From JAVKFF01 sp040226215 (lineage in GTDB: Bacteria > Pseudomonadota > Alphaproteobacteria > DSM-16000 > Inquilinaceae): DNA of 31,937 nt. The stretch covers positions 1 through 31,937 of the forward strand of contig JAVKFF010000024.1 of the NCBI GenBank assembly GCA_040226215.1. The letters are read 5' to 3'. Below the pieces are notes generated by a model. It did no database searches, was not told the origin of the DNA, and saw nothing but the letters and a program-made list of their open reading frames with translations. The translations under genes and the position numbers were made by a program. Positions 8,440 to 16,436 of the stretch are shown here, in pieces (the first letter of the stretch is position 1; every line of letters starts with the position of its first letter).

Positions 8440-9511
8440 GCGCGTCCGCAAGCACACGCCGGTGGCGGCCGCCGCCGACATGCCGCTCGTCCGGGTCACC
8501 GACCTGGCGCGCTATTTCGACGTCTCCAAGCCCTGGCTGAACCGGGTGCTGGAACGCGAGCCGCGGCAGACCCTGCGGGCGGTGGACGGCGTGTCCTTCG
8601 ACATCCCCAAGGGCAAGACCTTCTCGCTGGTGGGCGAGTCGGGCTGCGGCAAGTCGACCGTCGCCCGCACCGTCGTCGGCCTCTACCGCCCGACCAAGGG
8701 CCAGGTGTTCTTCGAGGGGCGGGAGATCTCGCGCTTCGACAGCCGCCAGGAAATGCGGCCCTACCGCTCGCGCATCCAGATGATCTTCCAGGACCCCTAT
8801 GCCAGCCTCAATCCGCGCTGGCGGGTCAAGGACATCGTCGCCGAGCCGATCCGGGCGGAGAACCGGCTTGCCGGCAAGGCGCTCGACGCGCGGGTCGGCG
8901 AACTGCTCAAGCAGGTCAAGCTCTCGCCCTCGGACGGCATGAAGTATCCGCATGAGTTCTCCGGCGGTCAGCGCCAGCGCATCTCCATCGCCCGGGCGCT
9001 GGCCTCGGAGGCGGAGTTCCTGGTCTGCGACGAGCCGACCTCGGCGCTCGACGTCTCGGTGCAGGCGCAGATCCTCAACCTGATGAAGGAGCTGCAGCGC
9101 ACCTTCGCGCTGACCTATCTGTTCATCAGCCACAATCTGGCGGTGGTCTACCACGTCTCCGACTGGGTCGGCGTGATGTATCTCGGCCGCCTGGTGGAGT
9201 GGGCGGAGAAGCGGACGCTGTTCCGCTATCCGCGCCACCCCTATACGCGCATGCTGCTGGACACCATCCCCGACCTGGACATGAGCGGGCGCGAGCGCGC
9301 GCCGGTCGCCGGCGAGGTGCCCAACCCGATCAACCCGCCCTCGGGCTGCCCCTTCCATCCGCGCTGTCCGCACGCCAACGAGCGCTGCAAGGCGGAACTG
9401 CCACGGTCCCTGCCGACGCCGGAGGGCGCCTTCGTCGCCTGCCACGCGGTGGAGGAGGGGCGCCTGCCGGTGGAGAAGCGGGACTACGCCCTGCCCAGGA
9501 CCGACGCTTGA
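8432..9511 (+). CDS. ABC peptide importer ATPase, DppF type
   Basis: A 359-residue partner ATPase. GGAGG lies 6 nt before the ATG, which sits inside the end of the preceding gene (8-bp overlap). Walker A is GESGCGKST (68-76); IFQDPYASLNPR, the signature FSGGQRQRIS and Walker B FLVCDEPTSALD follow, with the switch His in ISHNLAV. The C-terminal extension has the same cysteine-rich segment (CPFHPRCPHANERC). A 17-residue insertion-like stretch (FDVSKPWLNRVLE) lies between the first beta strand and VDGVSF, common in DppF/OppF. It forms the ATPase heterodimer with the DppD-type protein. Confidence 0.95.
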   Translation: MAERVRKHTPVAAAADMPLVRVTDLARYFDVSKPWLNRVLEREPRQTLRAVDGVSFDIPKGKTFSLVGESGCGKSTVARTVVGLYRPTKGQVFFEGREISRFDSRQEMRPYRSRIQMIFQDPYASLNPRWRVKDIVAEPIRAENRLAGKALDARVGELLKQVKLSPSDGMKYPHEFSGGQRQRISIARALASEAEFLVCDEPTSALDVSVQAQILNLMKELQRTFALTYLFISHNLAVVYHVSDWVGVMYLGRLVEWAEKRTLFRYPRHPYTRMLLDTIPDLDMSGRERAPVAGEVPNPINPPSGCPFHPRCPHANERCKAELPRSLPTPEGAFVACHAVEEGRLPVEKRDYALPRTDA

Positions 9512-9604
9512 TGCAGGTCAAGGACGGCCTCATCTGAACGGCCGAGACTGCGGCCCATTACGCGCGGCACGATCGGCCCGCGCGATCAGCCGGAGGGAAG
9601 GTCA

Positions 9605-10432
9605 ATGGCGCTCAGGAACATCATGGTCACCGTGGATGCCGGCAAGGCCTGCGGCAAGCGGCTCGACTACGCCTTCGCCCTCGCCGACGCGCATGGCGCC
9701 CACGTCACCGGGATCAATATCACGCCGGTGGCTGACATCCCGGCCTACATCGTCACCCAGCTGAACGCCGAGGCGATCCGCATGCACGACCAGGCGCTGG
9801 CGGAGATGCAGGCGAAGGCCAAGGCGGCGTTCGAGGAGTCCGCCGCGCGCAATGGCTATCGCGACCGCTCCGACTATCGCCAGGAGGTGGGCGATCCGAC
9901 CGAGGTGGCGAGCCGCCTGGCGCGCTGCACCGACCTCGTCGTCGCCGGGCAGCGCGATCCCGACGACCGTCTCGACGGCATGGTCGATGCCGAGGGCCTG
10001 GTGATGGTCAGCGGCCGCCCGGTCCTGCTGGTGCCGTTCAGCTTCGCCTTCAAGTCGGTGGGCAGCCACCCGCTGGTCGCCTGGAACGGCAGCCGCGAGG
10101 CCGCCCGGGCGGTCGCCGACGCCCTGCCGCTCCTGGAGAAGTCCGAGCGCACCACGGTGCTGGTGGTGAACCCGGGCAGCGAGATGGGCGACACGCCGGG
10201 CACGGAGATCACCCTCCACCTGGCGCGCCACGGCATCAAGGCCGAGTCCGACCACATCCTGGCCAAGGGCATCAGCACCGGCGACGTGCTCTTGAACAAT
10301 ATCTCCGACCGTGGCTGCGACCTCTTGGTGATGGGTGCCTACGGCACGCCGCGCATGCGCGAACTCGTGCTGGGCGGCGTCACCCGGAACCTGCTGCACC
10401 ACATGACCGTGCCGGTGCTGATGAGCCATTAG
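9605..10432 (+). CDS. Universal stress protein, two-domain
   Basis: A 275-residue tandem UspA-domain protein. The first domain starts at RNIMVTVDAGKACGKRLDYAFALA. The second starts near residue 157 (HPLVAWNGSREAARAVADALPLL) and ends with the nucleotide-binding glycine motif GAYGTPRMRELVLGGVTRNLL. The usual Gly-Ser/Thr at the end of that motif is Gly-Gly, so ATP binding is plausible but not certain. GGAGGGAAGG lies just before the ATG. It follows the importer by 93 bp on the same strand, so it may be the last gene of that operon or independent. Its role is inferred only as a stress-linked cytosolic binding protein. Confidence 0.88.
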   Translation: MALRNIMVTVDAGKACGKRLDYAFALADAHGAHVTGINITPVADIPAYIVTQLNAEAIRMHDQALAEMQAKAKAAFEESAARNGYRDRSDYRQEVGDPTEVASRLARCTDLVVAGQRDPDDRLDGMVDAEGLVMVSGRPVLLVPFSFAFKSVGSHPLVAWNGSREAARAVADALPLLEKSERTTVLVVNPGSEMGDTPGTEITLHLARHGIKAESDHILAKGISTGDVLLNNISDRGCDLLVMGAYGTPRMRELVLGGVTRNLLHHMTVPVLMSH

Positions 10433-10457
10433 GAAGCGGAACGGTCACGCAGCCTGT

Positions 10458-10478
10458 CACGTTCCATCCTGGAACGTG
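10458..10478 (+). terminator. Stem-loop after the universal stress gene
   Basis: CACGTTCCA and TGGAACGTG form a perfect 9-bp stem with a TCC loop, 25 nt after the stop. There is no T-run, so intrinsic termination is doubtful. It could be a stability element or a relic of the adjacent repeat, which also uses GGAAC/GTTCC palindromes. Confidence 0.45.
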
Positions 10479-10523
10479 CTCCGCATGGGGACAGGTCTCG
10501 AGTTCTGGAGAAGTCGGTCTCGA

Positions 10524-10638
10524 GGTTCCGCATCTGCGCTACGCTCCGTGCGGAACGACGAAGGATGTTCACTTCTCCAACCCCATCCCCGTCGTTCCGG
10601 CCGACCGCAGGGAGAGCCGGAACCTCGCGCGGCCAGGG
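10524..10638 (+). repeat. Dispersed double-palindrome intergenic repeat, copy A
   Basis: Occupies much of the 302-bp gap between the stress protein and the kinase. It consists of two hairpin modules: GTTCCGCA...TGCGGAAC followed by ACGACG, then CGTCGTTCCGGC...GCCGGAACC. The same order, orientation and flanking words occur in copy B on the other strand at 21794-21909, including the exact 18-mer GAGAGCCGGAACCTCGCG (10612-10629 here). Just upstream, GGTCTCGAG occurs twice (10494-10502, 10516-10524). It resembles REP/BIME-like elements. Confidence 0.8.
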
Positions 10639-10734
10639 CGTGACCCCGCGCCGATCAGCGCCGACGTTCCCATTGCCATGGCACCCGAATGACGGCATCA
10701 ACGACCGGTCTCCGCAGGAAAGGCCGGTCGCCCC

Positions 10735-11673
10735 ATGATCCTCGTCTTCGGCTCGCTCAACATCGATCTCGTCCTTGCCGTGCCGCGCATCCCGCGGCCG
10801 GGAGAGACCGTATTGGCGCCGTCCTACGAGAAGAAGCCGGGCGGCAAGGGCGCCAACCAGGCGGTGGCGGCGGCCCGGGCCGGCGGCCGCGTGGCGATGG
10901 CCGGCGCGGTCGGCGATGACGGCTTCGGCCGGGAGGTGATCGACAACCTGGCCGCGCAGGGCGTCGATACGACGCTGCTGCGGACCGTCGACCGGCCGAC
11001 CGGCCTCGCCTGCATCACGGTCGACGCCGACGCGGAGAATGCCATCGCGGTCGCCAGCGGTGCCAATGGCGTCGCCGATTCGGGCACCATCCCCGACACC
11101 GCACTCGGCCCCGACACCCTGGTCGTCCTGCAGATGGAAGTACCGCCCGCGGCCAACTGGCGCCTGATCGAGCGCGCCAGGGCCCGCGGCGCCCGGGTGA
11201 TGCTGTCGCTGGCCCCGGCGGGAGCGATCCCGGAGGACGCCTTTCGCGGCCTCGACGTCTTCCTCGTCAACCGGCTGGAGGCGGAGATGGCGGCCGACGC
11301 GCTCGGCCTCGCCAGTGCCGATATCGAGACGACCGCCCGGACCCTCGCCCGGCGGGGCGGCACGCTGGTCATCGTCACCCTCGGCGCCGAGGGCGTGCTG
11401 GCGACCGATGGCGAGAGCGTCCTGACCCAGCCCAGCCTCCGCGTCGACCCGGTCGACACCACCGGTGCCGGCGACACCTTCGCCGGCGTGCTGGCGGCAG
11501 GTCTCGACGCCGGCCTCGGCCTCGCCGAGGCGCTCGCCCGGGCCAGCACCGCCGCGGCGCTCGCCTGCACCGCGCTGGGTGCGCAGGAGAGCATGCCGAC
11601 GGCCGCACAGATCGATCAGCGAATGTCGGACCTGCCTGCCGCCAATCTTGCCGGTCCGGGGTTCGGGGACTAA
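10735..11673 (+). CDS. rbsK: Ribokinase-like PfkB sugar kinase
   Basis: A 312-residue PfkB-family kinase. The N-terminus ILVFGSLNIDLVLAVPRIPRPGE and the glycine-rich GGKGANQA (36-43) are typical of ribokinase. The C-terminal signature DTTGAGDTF (241-249) contains the catalytic Asp247. The expected reaction is ATP-dependent phosphorylation of ribose at O5. However, no ribose transporter or isomerase is adjacent, so another sugar or nucleoside-like substrate is possible. AGGAAAGG precedes the ATG by about 10 nt. It is followed after 42 bp by an amidohydrolase on the same strand and probably shares its transcript. It is complete, with a slightly long C-terminal tail. Confidence 0.88.
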   Translation: MILVFGSLNIDLVLAVPRIPRPGETVLAPSYEKKPGGKGANQAVAAARAGGRVAMAGAVGDDGFGREVIDNLAAQGVDTTLLRTVDRPTGLACITVDADAENAIAVASGANGVADSGTIPDTALGPDTLVVLQMEVPPAANWRLIERARARGARVMLSLAPAGAIPEDAFRGLDVFLVNRLEAEMAADALGLASADIETTARTLARRGGTLVIVTLGAEGVLATDGESVLTQPSLRVDPVDTTGAGDTFAGVLAAGLDAGLGLAEALARASTAAALACTALGAQESMPTAAQIDQRMSDLPAANLAGPGFGD

Positions 11674-11715
11674 GCTTCCGGCCCTTGTTTCCGGTGCTAT
11701 CGAACGGTTCGTTTC

Positions 11716-12945
11716 ATGCAGATACTCTACAGCGGCGCCCGCATCTTCCTGCCCGGCGGCACGCTCGAAAGCGGCCTCGCCCTGCTGGTGGAGGGTGGCC
11801 GCATCGCGCGCATCGCGCCGGCGGCCGAGTTCGAGGGCTATGGCGGCCGTACCGTGACGCTGGAGGACGCGACCATCCTGCCGGGGCTGATGGACGCCCA
11901 TGTGCATCTGGTCTATGGCGGCGAGGCCAATCCCTCCGCCGTGGTGCAAAACCTCAGCCCGGCCCAGATCGCCATCAAGGCCTATCTGAACGCCCGCACC
12001 GCGCTGGCCGGCGGCATCACCACCCTGCGCGACTGCGGCGGCAAGGACTATATCGAGTTCGCGGTGCGCGACGCCTGCAATCGCGGCGATCTGCTCGGCC
12101 CGAACATCCTGGCGGCCGGCCGGATGATCTGCATGACTGGCGGCCACGGCAACAAGCACGGCCGCATCGCCGACGGCTGCGACGAGGTGATCAAGGCGGT
12201 GCGCGAGCAGGTGCATGCCGGCTGCGACCTGATCAAGATCATGGCCACGGGCGGGGTGATGACGCCCGGCGTCAACCCGGAGGACGCGCACTACACCGAG
12301 GACGAACTCAGGGCCGGCATCGCCGAGGGCCATCGCTTCCACAAGCATTCCGCCAGCCACGCCCAGGGCGGGGAGGGCATCCTGAACGCGGTGCGGGCCG
12401 GCGTCGATTCGATCGAGCACGGCATCTTCCTGACCCAGGAGGGGCTGGAAGCCATGCTGGAGCGCGGCACCCGCCTGGTGCCCACGCTGTCGGCGGTGAA
12501 CAACATCCTGCGCCATGCCGACCAGGGCATTCCGGCCTATGCGGTGGAGAAGTCGCGCCGCGTCGCCGAGCGCCACCGCCAGTCGATCGCCATGTTCTAC
12601 AAGGCCGGCGGCAAGCTGGTGATGGGCACCGACGCCGGCACGCCCTTCAATTTCCACGGCGCGAATACCCAGGAGCTGGCCGACATGGTCGAAATCGGCA
12701 TCGCCCCCGCGGACGCGGTGATCGCCGCGACGCAGAACGCAGCCGATCTCTTCGGCATGGCCGATCGCGGCCGCCTTGCCGAGGGCGCCCATGCCGATCT
12801 GCTGGTCGTCTCCGGCGATCCGCTGGCCGACATCGCCCGCGTCGCCGACAAGGACAACCACCTGATGGTGGTCAAGAACGGCATCGTCGCCCATGCCCGC
12901 CGGCAGGGGACGGGCGAGCTGGTCCAGCCGCTGGCCGCCCTCTGA
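11716..12945 (+). CDS. Metal-dependent amidohydrolase (imidazolonepropionase/Xaa-dipeptidase-like)
   Basis: A 409-residue member of the amidohydrolase superfamily (COG1228-like). All metal-site residues are visible: HVH (His62, His64), a candidate carbamylated Lys174 in LIKIMATGG, His215 in SASHAQG, His235 in SIEHG and Asp306 in GTDAGTP. Proteins of this subgroup include dipeptidases that hydrolyse Xaa-Pro or Xaa-Lys/Arg and other cyclic or acyl amides. Position between a peptide-type importer and an M20 hydrolase on the same strand favours a dipeptide or N-acyl amino acid substrate. There is no clear Shine-Dalgarno sequence before the ATG. A short direct repeat CTGACCGT flanks the stop codon. 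The exact substrate is unknown. Confidence 0.85.
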   Translation: MQILYSGARIFLPGGTLESGLALLVEGGRIARIAPAAEFEGYGGRTVTLEDATILPGLMDAHVHLVYGGEANPSAVVQNLSPAQIAIKAYLNARTALAGGITTLRDCGGKDYIEFAVRDACNRGDLLGPNILAAGRMICMTGGHGNKHGRIADGCDEVIKAVREQVHAGCDLIKIMATGGVMTPGVNPEDAHYTEDELRAGIAEGHRFHKHSASHAQGGEGILNAVRAGVDSIEHGIFLTQEGLEAMLERGTRLVPTLSAVNNILRHADQGIPAYAVEKSRRVAERHRQSIAMFYKAGGKLVMGTDAGTPFNFHGANTQELADMVEIGIAPADAVIAATQNAADLFGMADRGRLAEGAHADLLVVSGDPLADIARVADKDNHLMVVKNGIVAHARRQGTGELVQPLAAL

Positions 12946-12996
12946 CCGTCCGCTGACCGTATTCCGCATCAACCCATAGACCGGAGCCGCATCCGA

Positions 12997-14169
12997 ATGC
13001 CCGTTATCAACTCGATCGCCGCCATGAAGGACGAGATGACCGAATGGCGCCGCGACATCCACATGCATCCTGAGATCGCCTTCGAGGAGTTCCGCACCGC
13101 CAACCTGGTGGCCGAAAAGCTGGCCGCCTGGGGCATCGAGGTGCATCGCGGCGTCGGCAAGACCGGCGTCGTCGGCGTGCTGCGCGGCAATGGCGAATCG
13201 GACCGCGCGATCGGCCTGCGCGCCGACATGGACGCCCTGCCGATGCAGGAGGAGAACGACTTCGCCCACAAGTCGAAGGTCGACGGCAAGTTCCATGGCT
13301 GCGGCCATGACGGCCACACCACGATGCTGCTGGGCGCGGCGAAATACCTGGCCGAGACGCGGAATTTCGACGGCACCGTGCACTTCATCTTCCAGCCGGC
13401 GGAGGAGGGCGAGGGTGGCGGCCGCGCCATGGTGGAGGACGGGCTGTTCACGCGCTTCCACTGCGACGAGGTCTACGGCCTGCACAACTGGCCGCCCATG
13501 GCTGCGGGCGAAGCCGGCATCAAGGCCGGACCGATCATGGCGGCGGCCGACCGCTTCAAGATCCATGTCGAGGCGACCGGCGGCCACGCCGCCATGCCGC
13601 ACTCCGCCGTCGATCCGGTCATCGTGCTGACCCAGATCGTCCAGTCCCTGCAGCCGCTGATCAGCCGCTCGAAGGACCCGATGGAGGCGGCGGTGCTGAC
13701 CGTGACGCAGATCCATGTCGGCAGCGCCTACAACGTGATTGCCGATGGCGGCTGGCTCGGCGGCACGGTCCGCACCTTCAACCCGGCGGTACAGGAGATG
13801 ATCGAGGCCGGGATGGGGCGCATCGCCGAGGGTGTGGCCGCCATGTACGGCGCCAAGGCCAGGCTCGACTACGAGCACGGCTATCCGGCCACGGTCAACC
13901 ACGAGGTGCAGACCGAGAAGGCGGCGGCCGCCGCCGCCAAGGTCATGGGTCCGCAGGCGGTACACCGGGACGTCGAGCCGGTGACCGGTGCCGAGGACTT
14001 CTCCTTCATGCTGCTGGAGCGGCCGGGCGCCTATCTCTGGCTCGGCCAGGCCGGCGGTGCGTCCGCCTGCATGGTTCACAACCCGCGCTACGACTTCAAC
14101 GACGAGATCCTGCCGGTGGGGGCGAGCTGGTTCGCCACCATGGTGGAAACCGAACTGGCGCGAAGCTGA
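12997..14169 (+). CDS. M20 family amidohydrolase (hippurate/N-acyl-amino acid hydrolase type)
   Basis: A 390-residue M20D di-metal hydrolase. Motifs: RRDIHMHPEIAFEE (18-31), RADMDALP (75-82), HGCGHDGHT (100-108) with metal ligands Cys102 and His104, QPAEEG (133-138) with the catalytic and metal glutamates, GLHNWP with His164, and the C-terminal HNPRYDFND. The cysteine metal ligand is typical of the hippurate hydrolase/IAA-amino acid hydrolase branch, which removes acyl groups from N-acylated amino acids. GGAG lies 10 nt before the ATG. It is the last gene of this rightward run. The next gene converges 43 bp away, with only a weak hairpin (ACCGGA/TCCGGT) between them. The physiological substrate is unproven. 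Confidence 0.92.
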   Translation: MPVINSIAAMKDEMTEWRRDIHMHPEIAFEEFRTANLVAEKLAAWGIEVHRGVGKTGVVGVLRGNGESDRAIGLRADMDALPMQEENDFAHKSKVDGKFHGCGHDGHTTMLLGAAKYLAETRNFDGTVHFIFQPAEEGEGGGRAMVEDGLFTRFHCDEVYGLHNWPPMAAGEAGIKAGPIMAAADRFKIHVEATGGHAAMPHSAVDPVIVLTQIVQSLQPLISRSKDPMEAAVLTVTQIHVGSAYNVIADGGWLGGTVRTFNPAVQEMIEAGMGRIAEGVAAMYGAKARLDYEHGYPATVNHEVQTEKAAAAAAKVMGPQAVHRDVEPVTGAEDFSFMLLERPGAYLWLGQAGGASACMVHNPRYDFNDEILPVGASWFATMVETELARS

Positions 14170-14212
14170 CCACTACCGGACGCCACGGCCGCTTCCGGTC
14201 GGACCGGCCTCG

Positions 14213-15172
14213 TCAAGGCTTGCCGGCCGGCAGGAAACGGCCGGCGGCGAGCCGGGCCACGGTCATCGCCGCGCAGTAGACGACGGCGAGGGCGGCCAGG
14301 ATCAGGCACACCGTGGCGACCGTCCCGGTCCAGTCGCCCGGTGCCAGAAAGGCGCGCAGACTGGCGGCCGCCGCCAGCGCGCCGGTCGGGAAGGTGGTCG
14401 CCCACCAGGGCGGGCCGAAGGGTGCGCGCGCAAACTGCGCCGCCCTGGTCAGCACGAAGAGCAGCATCAGGACCGCGACCACGAGCAGCGCCTCGGAGAC
14501 GAGGTCGAGGCCGCCCGTCAGCAGGATATAGGCAGTGGTCGCCAGGGCCGGCGGCGCGACGAGGATGGTCAGCGTCGGCGCCATGGGCGGCGGCAGCGGC
14601 CCGCGCCGCGCCAGGTCGAGGATCACCACGGCCGAGATCGCCAGCCACAGCGCCACCGTGTGCAGGAAGAAGAACCAGCCGAGAATCGGCCAGCCGAAAT
14701 AGGCCGCACCCTGCGGCGCGACGATGCCGCCGACCAGGATCAGCAGCCAGGAGGGAACCGGGCGGGGCTTCTTGTCGGCGGCGGCGAGGCCGAAGAGGAA
14801 GGCAAGGGTGAGGGCGAGCTGGCCGGCAGCGCCGATGCTCCAGACGATGTATCCCGGCAGGAGCGCGAACTCCGCCACCCAGGGGCTGAGGATCAGCAGG
14901 CTCATCGTCGCCGTCGCCGCGAAGGGCCGCTGCACCGGATCGCGCCAGGCCGCGGCGATACCGGCCGGCCGCGCCAGGTGCAGGGCCGCCACGCCCAGGA
15001 AGGCGACGGCGGCGAGCGGGTAGAGCACGTCCGATGCGAGACCGATGCCGCGCCATACCGCATCGCCCCGGAGCGCCGCGGCGGCCAGGCCCGCGAGCCC
15101 CAGCGGGATGGAGAACAGCCCGAAGGGGAGGGGGCGGGCTGCTGTCTTCGACGGGGTGGCGGCGGGCGGCAT
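14213..15172 (-). CDS. TehA/SLAC1-type (TDT family) membrane channel or transporter
   Basis: A 319-residue inner-membrane protein with about ten hydrophobic segments and very short loops, the layout of the tellurite-resistance/dicarboxylate transporter family. The first helix PFGLFSIPLGLAGLAAAALR matches the conserved GLAGL opening. FAATATMSLLILSPWV and PQGAAYFGWPILGWFFFLHT fit the later conserved helices. The ATG at 15172 was chosen because it puts the first helix about 15 residues from the start and has AGAGG just upstream. The open frame continues to 15535, but that part is unlike the family and runs across the SOS promoter. Relatives conduct anions, or export dicarboxylate or sulfite; the solute here is unknown. 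Confidence 0.85.
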   Translation of the reverse strand: MPPAATPSKTAARPLPFGLFSIPLGLAGLAAAALRGDAVWRGIGLASDVLYPLAAVAFLGVAALHLARPAGIAAAWRDPVQRPFAATATMSLLILSPWVAEFALLPGYIVWSIGAAGQLALTLAFLFGLAAADKKPRPVPSWLLILVGGIVAPQGAAYFGWPILGWFFFLHTVALWLAISAVVILDLARRGPLPPPMAPTLTILVAPPALATTAYILLTGGLDLVSEALLVVAVLMLLFVLTRAAQFARAPFGPPWWATTFPTGALAAAASLRAFLAPGDWTGTVATVCLILAALAVVYCAAMTVARLAAGRFLPAGKP

Positions 15173-15334
15173 CTGGCCTCTGGGGTCGGTGGTCTCGGTC
15201 GGCCCGGGCAGCGTAGAGCAGATGGCGATCGGGTGGAACCGCGCCGGCGGGTCCACCCAAACGTCTGAATCCGCTCTCTTCATCAGGATGGTGCGGCCTG
15301 CCATCGCTGCGCAGTCCGAAAGGGACGCAGCATC

Positions 15335-15363
15335 TTGACGGGGAACGGAACAGGAACTAGAAC
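15335..15363 (+). promoter_or_regulatory. imuA promoter (-35/-10)
   Basis: TTGACG (15335-15340), a 17-bp spacer and TAGAAC (15358-15363) form a good sigma-70-type promoter. It lies 36 bp before the imuA ATG. The spacer and the -10 are covered by two LexA boxes, so repressor binding would block RNA polymerase directly. Confidence 0.75.
15343..15357 (+). promoter_or_regulatory. LexA (SOS) box 1
   Basis: GAACGGAACAGGAAC fits the alphaproteobacterial SOS box GAAC-N7-GAAC and lies in the spacer of the imuA promoter. It is offset 17 bp from box 2. Confidence 0.8.
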
Positions 15364-15374
15364 AAAATAGGAAC
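15360..15374 (+). promoter_or_regulatory. LexA (SOS) box 2
   Basis: GAACAAAATAGGAAC fits GAAC-N7-GAAC with the usual A/T-rich centre. It overlaps the -10 hexamer of the imuA promoter. Of the two boxes, this has the more typical spacer and is probably the stronger site. Confidence 0.88.
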
Positions 15375-15398
15375 AAATCGCGACCGCAGGGACGTACC

Positions 15399-16436
15399 AT
15401 GAGGTCACCGGGCAACCAGACAGGCGCCGGCCATCCCGGGCAACGGGTCCGCACGCCAAGCGGTGATGGCCACGGCGACGGCCATGGCGACGCCAGGCCC
15501 GACCGTGATCGCCTGGCGGTGCTGAAGGCCCGCATCGCCCGGATCGAGCGCGGCGGCGCCCGGCGCTGGCCGGCGGTCTCCCTCGGTCTGGAGGCGGTCG
15601 ACGGCTGGCTGCCCGATGGCGGCCTGCGCCAGGGCGCCCTGCACGAGGTGATGGGCGCGCCCGACCAGGCGGCCAGCCTCGGCTTCCTCGCCGGCCTCGC
15701 CGCGCGCTGCGCCGCCGCCAGGCGGGGCCCGGTGCTGTGGATCGTGCCCCATCTCGCGCTCTATCCGCCCGGTCTCGCCGCCATCGGCCTGGGGCCGGAG
15801 CGGCTGATCCTCGCCACCGTCCGGCAGGCCCAGGCCCGCCTCTGGGCGCTGGAGGAGGCGGCCCGCACGCCCGCCCTGGGCGCGGCGGTGGCCGATCTGG
15901 CGGATCTCGACCTCACCGCCGGCCGCCGTCTGCAACTGGCGGCGGAGGAGAGCGGCGTGCCCGTTCTTGTCCACCACCTTGTCCACCATCGGCACCGCGC
16001 GCCACGCCGCCCGGAAGGCCGGGAGGGGGCGGCCGGGGGGATGGCCGGGGGGATGGCCGGGGAGATGACCGGGGGCGCGGCCATTCCCCCCGGCGCCGCC
16101 ATCACCCGCTGGCGCGTGGCGGCGCTGCCCGGCCTGGCGCCGGCGGCGGGCGGCGATGCCCCGGTTCCGGATGAGGCCTCCTGGCCCGGCCTGGCCCGGG
16201 AAGATGTGCCGGGTGTCGGCGACGCCGTCTGGCGGCTCGAACTGCTGCGCGCCCGGGGTGGCCAGCCGGCCGCCTGGGACCTCACCGTCGACGCCGCGGG
16301 GGGCTGGCGCCTGGCCGTCCCGCGCCGCCTGCGGCCGCCATTCCACCGCGACCCCGACCCGGCGGCACCCGCCCTGGCGGGGGATGGGGCAGCCGCGGCC
16401 GCGCCCGCTGTCCTTGCCTGGCGGAAGGCGTCATGA
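15399..16436 (+). CDS. imuA: SOS mutagenesis accessory protein ImuA
   Basis: A 345-residue RecA/SulA-like protein of the damage-inducible mutasome, which recruits or supports ImuB and DnaE2 during translesion synthesis. After a low-complexity N-terminus, the conserved core runs from RLAVLKARIARIE through LGLEAVDGWLPDGGLRQGALHEV (about residues 38-85) and ends with the C-terminal WRLELLRARGG...WDLTVD. The position of the RecA Walker A loop reads MGAPDQAAS and lacks GKT, so ATP hydrolysis is doubtful. AGGGA lies 6 nt before the ATG. The stop overlaps the imuB start (ATGA). Two in-frame 12-bp tandem repeats insert GDGH and GGMA units. Control by LexA is expected from the two upstream boxes. Confidence 0.92.
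   Translation: MRSPGNQTGAGHPGQRVRTPSGDGHGDGHGDARPDRDRLAVLKARIARIERGGARRWPAVSLGLEAVDGWLPDGGLRQGALHEVMGAPDQAASLGFLAGLAARCAAARRGPVLWIVPHLALYPPGLAAIGLGPERLILATVRQAQARLWALEEAARTPALGAAVADLADLDLTAGRRLQLAAEESGVPVLVHHLVHHRHRAPRRPEGREGAAGGMAGGMAGEMTGGAAIPPGAAITRWRVAALPGLAPAAGGDAPVPDEASWPGLAREDVPGVGDAVWRLELLRARGGQPAAWDLTVDAAGGWRLAVPRRLRPPFHRDPDPAAPALAGDGAAAAAPAVLAWRKAS
15464..15490 (+). repeat. 12-bp tandem repeat in imuA (GDGH units)
   Basis: GATGGCCACGGC and GACGGCCATGGC are adjacent 12-bp units, followed by GAC, encoding GDGHGDGHGD near the N-terminus of ImuA. The frame is preserved. Likely a replication-slippage product in a non-essential linker. Confidence 0.7.
16031..16076 (+). repeat. 12-bp tandem repeat in imuA (GGMA units)
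   Basis: GGCCGGGGGGAT occurs twice exactly (16031-16042, 16043-16054), then as GGCCGGGGAGAT (16055-16066) and partly as GACCGGGGGC (16067-16076). In frame it encodes Gly/Met-rich units inserted in a variable region of ImuA. Confidence 0.85.

Noticed and set aside
9511..9537. An 8-codon ORF overlapping the DppF-type stop (TGATG)
   Set aside because: Too short and without any conserved feature; likely chance.
10429..14079. A 1216-codon open frame on the minus strand opposite ribokinase, amidohydrolase and M20 genes
   Set aside because: It is a GC-rich shadow of three well-supported plus-strand genes; its translation is His/Arg/Gly-rich and has no recognisable domain.
15173..15535. N-terminal extension of the TehA-like gene to 15535
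   Set aside because: The extension would cross the imuA promoter and SOS boxes, has no hydrophobic or family-like sequence, and is not needed for a full-length protein.
15464..16076. Tandem units in imuA considered as a CRISPR-like or regulatory array
   Set aside because: Units are 12 bp, contiguous without spacers, in frame and within coding sequence.
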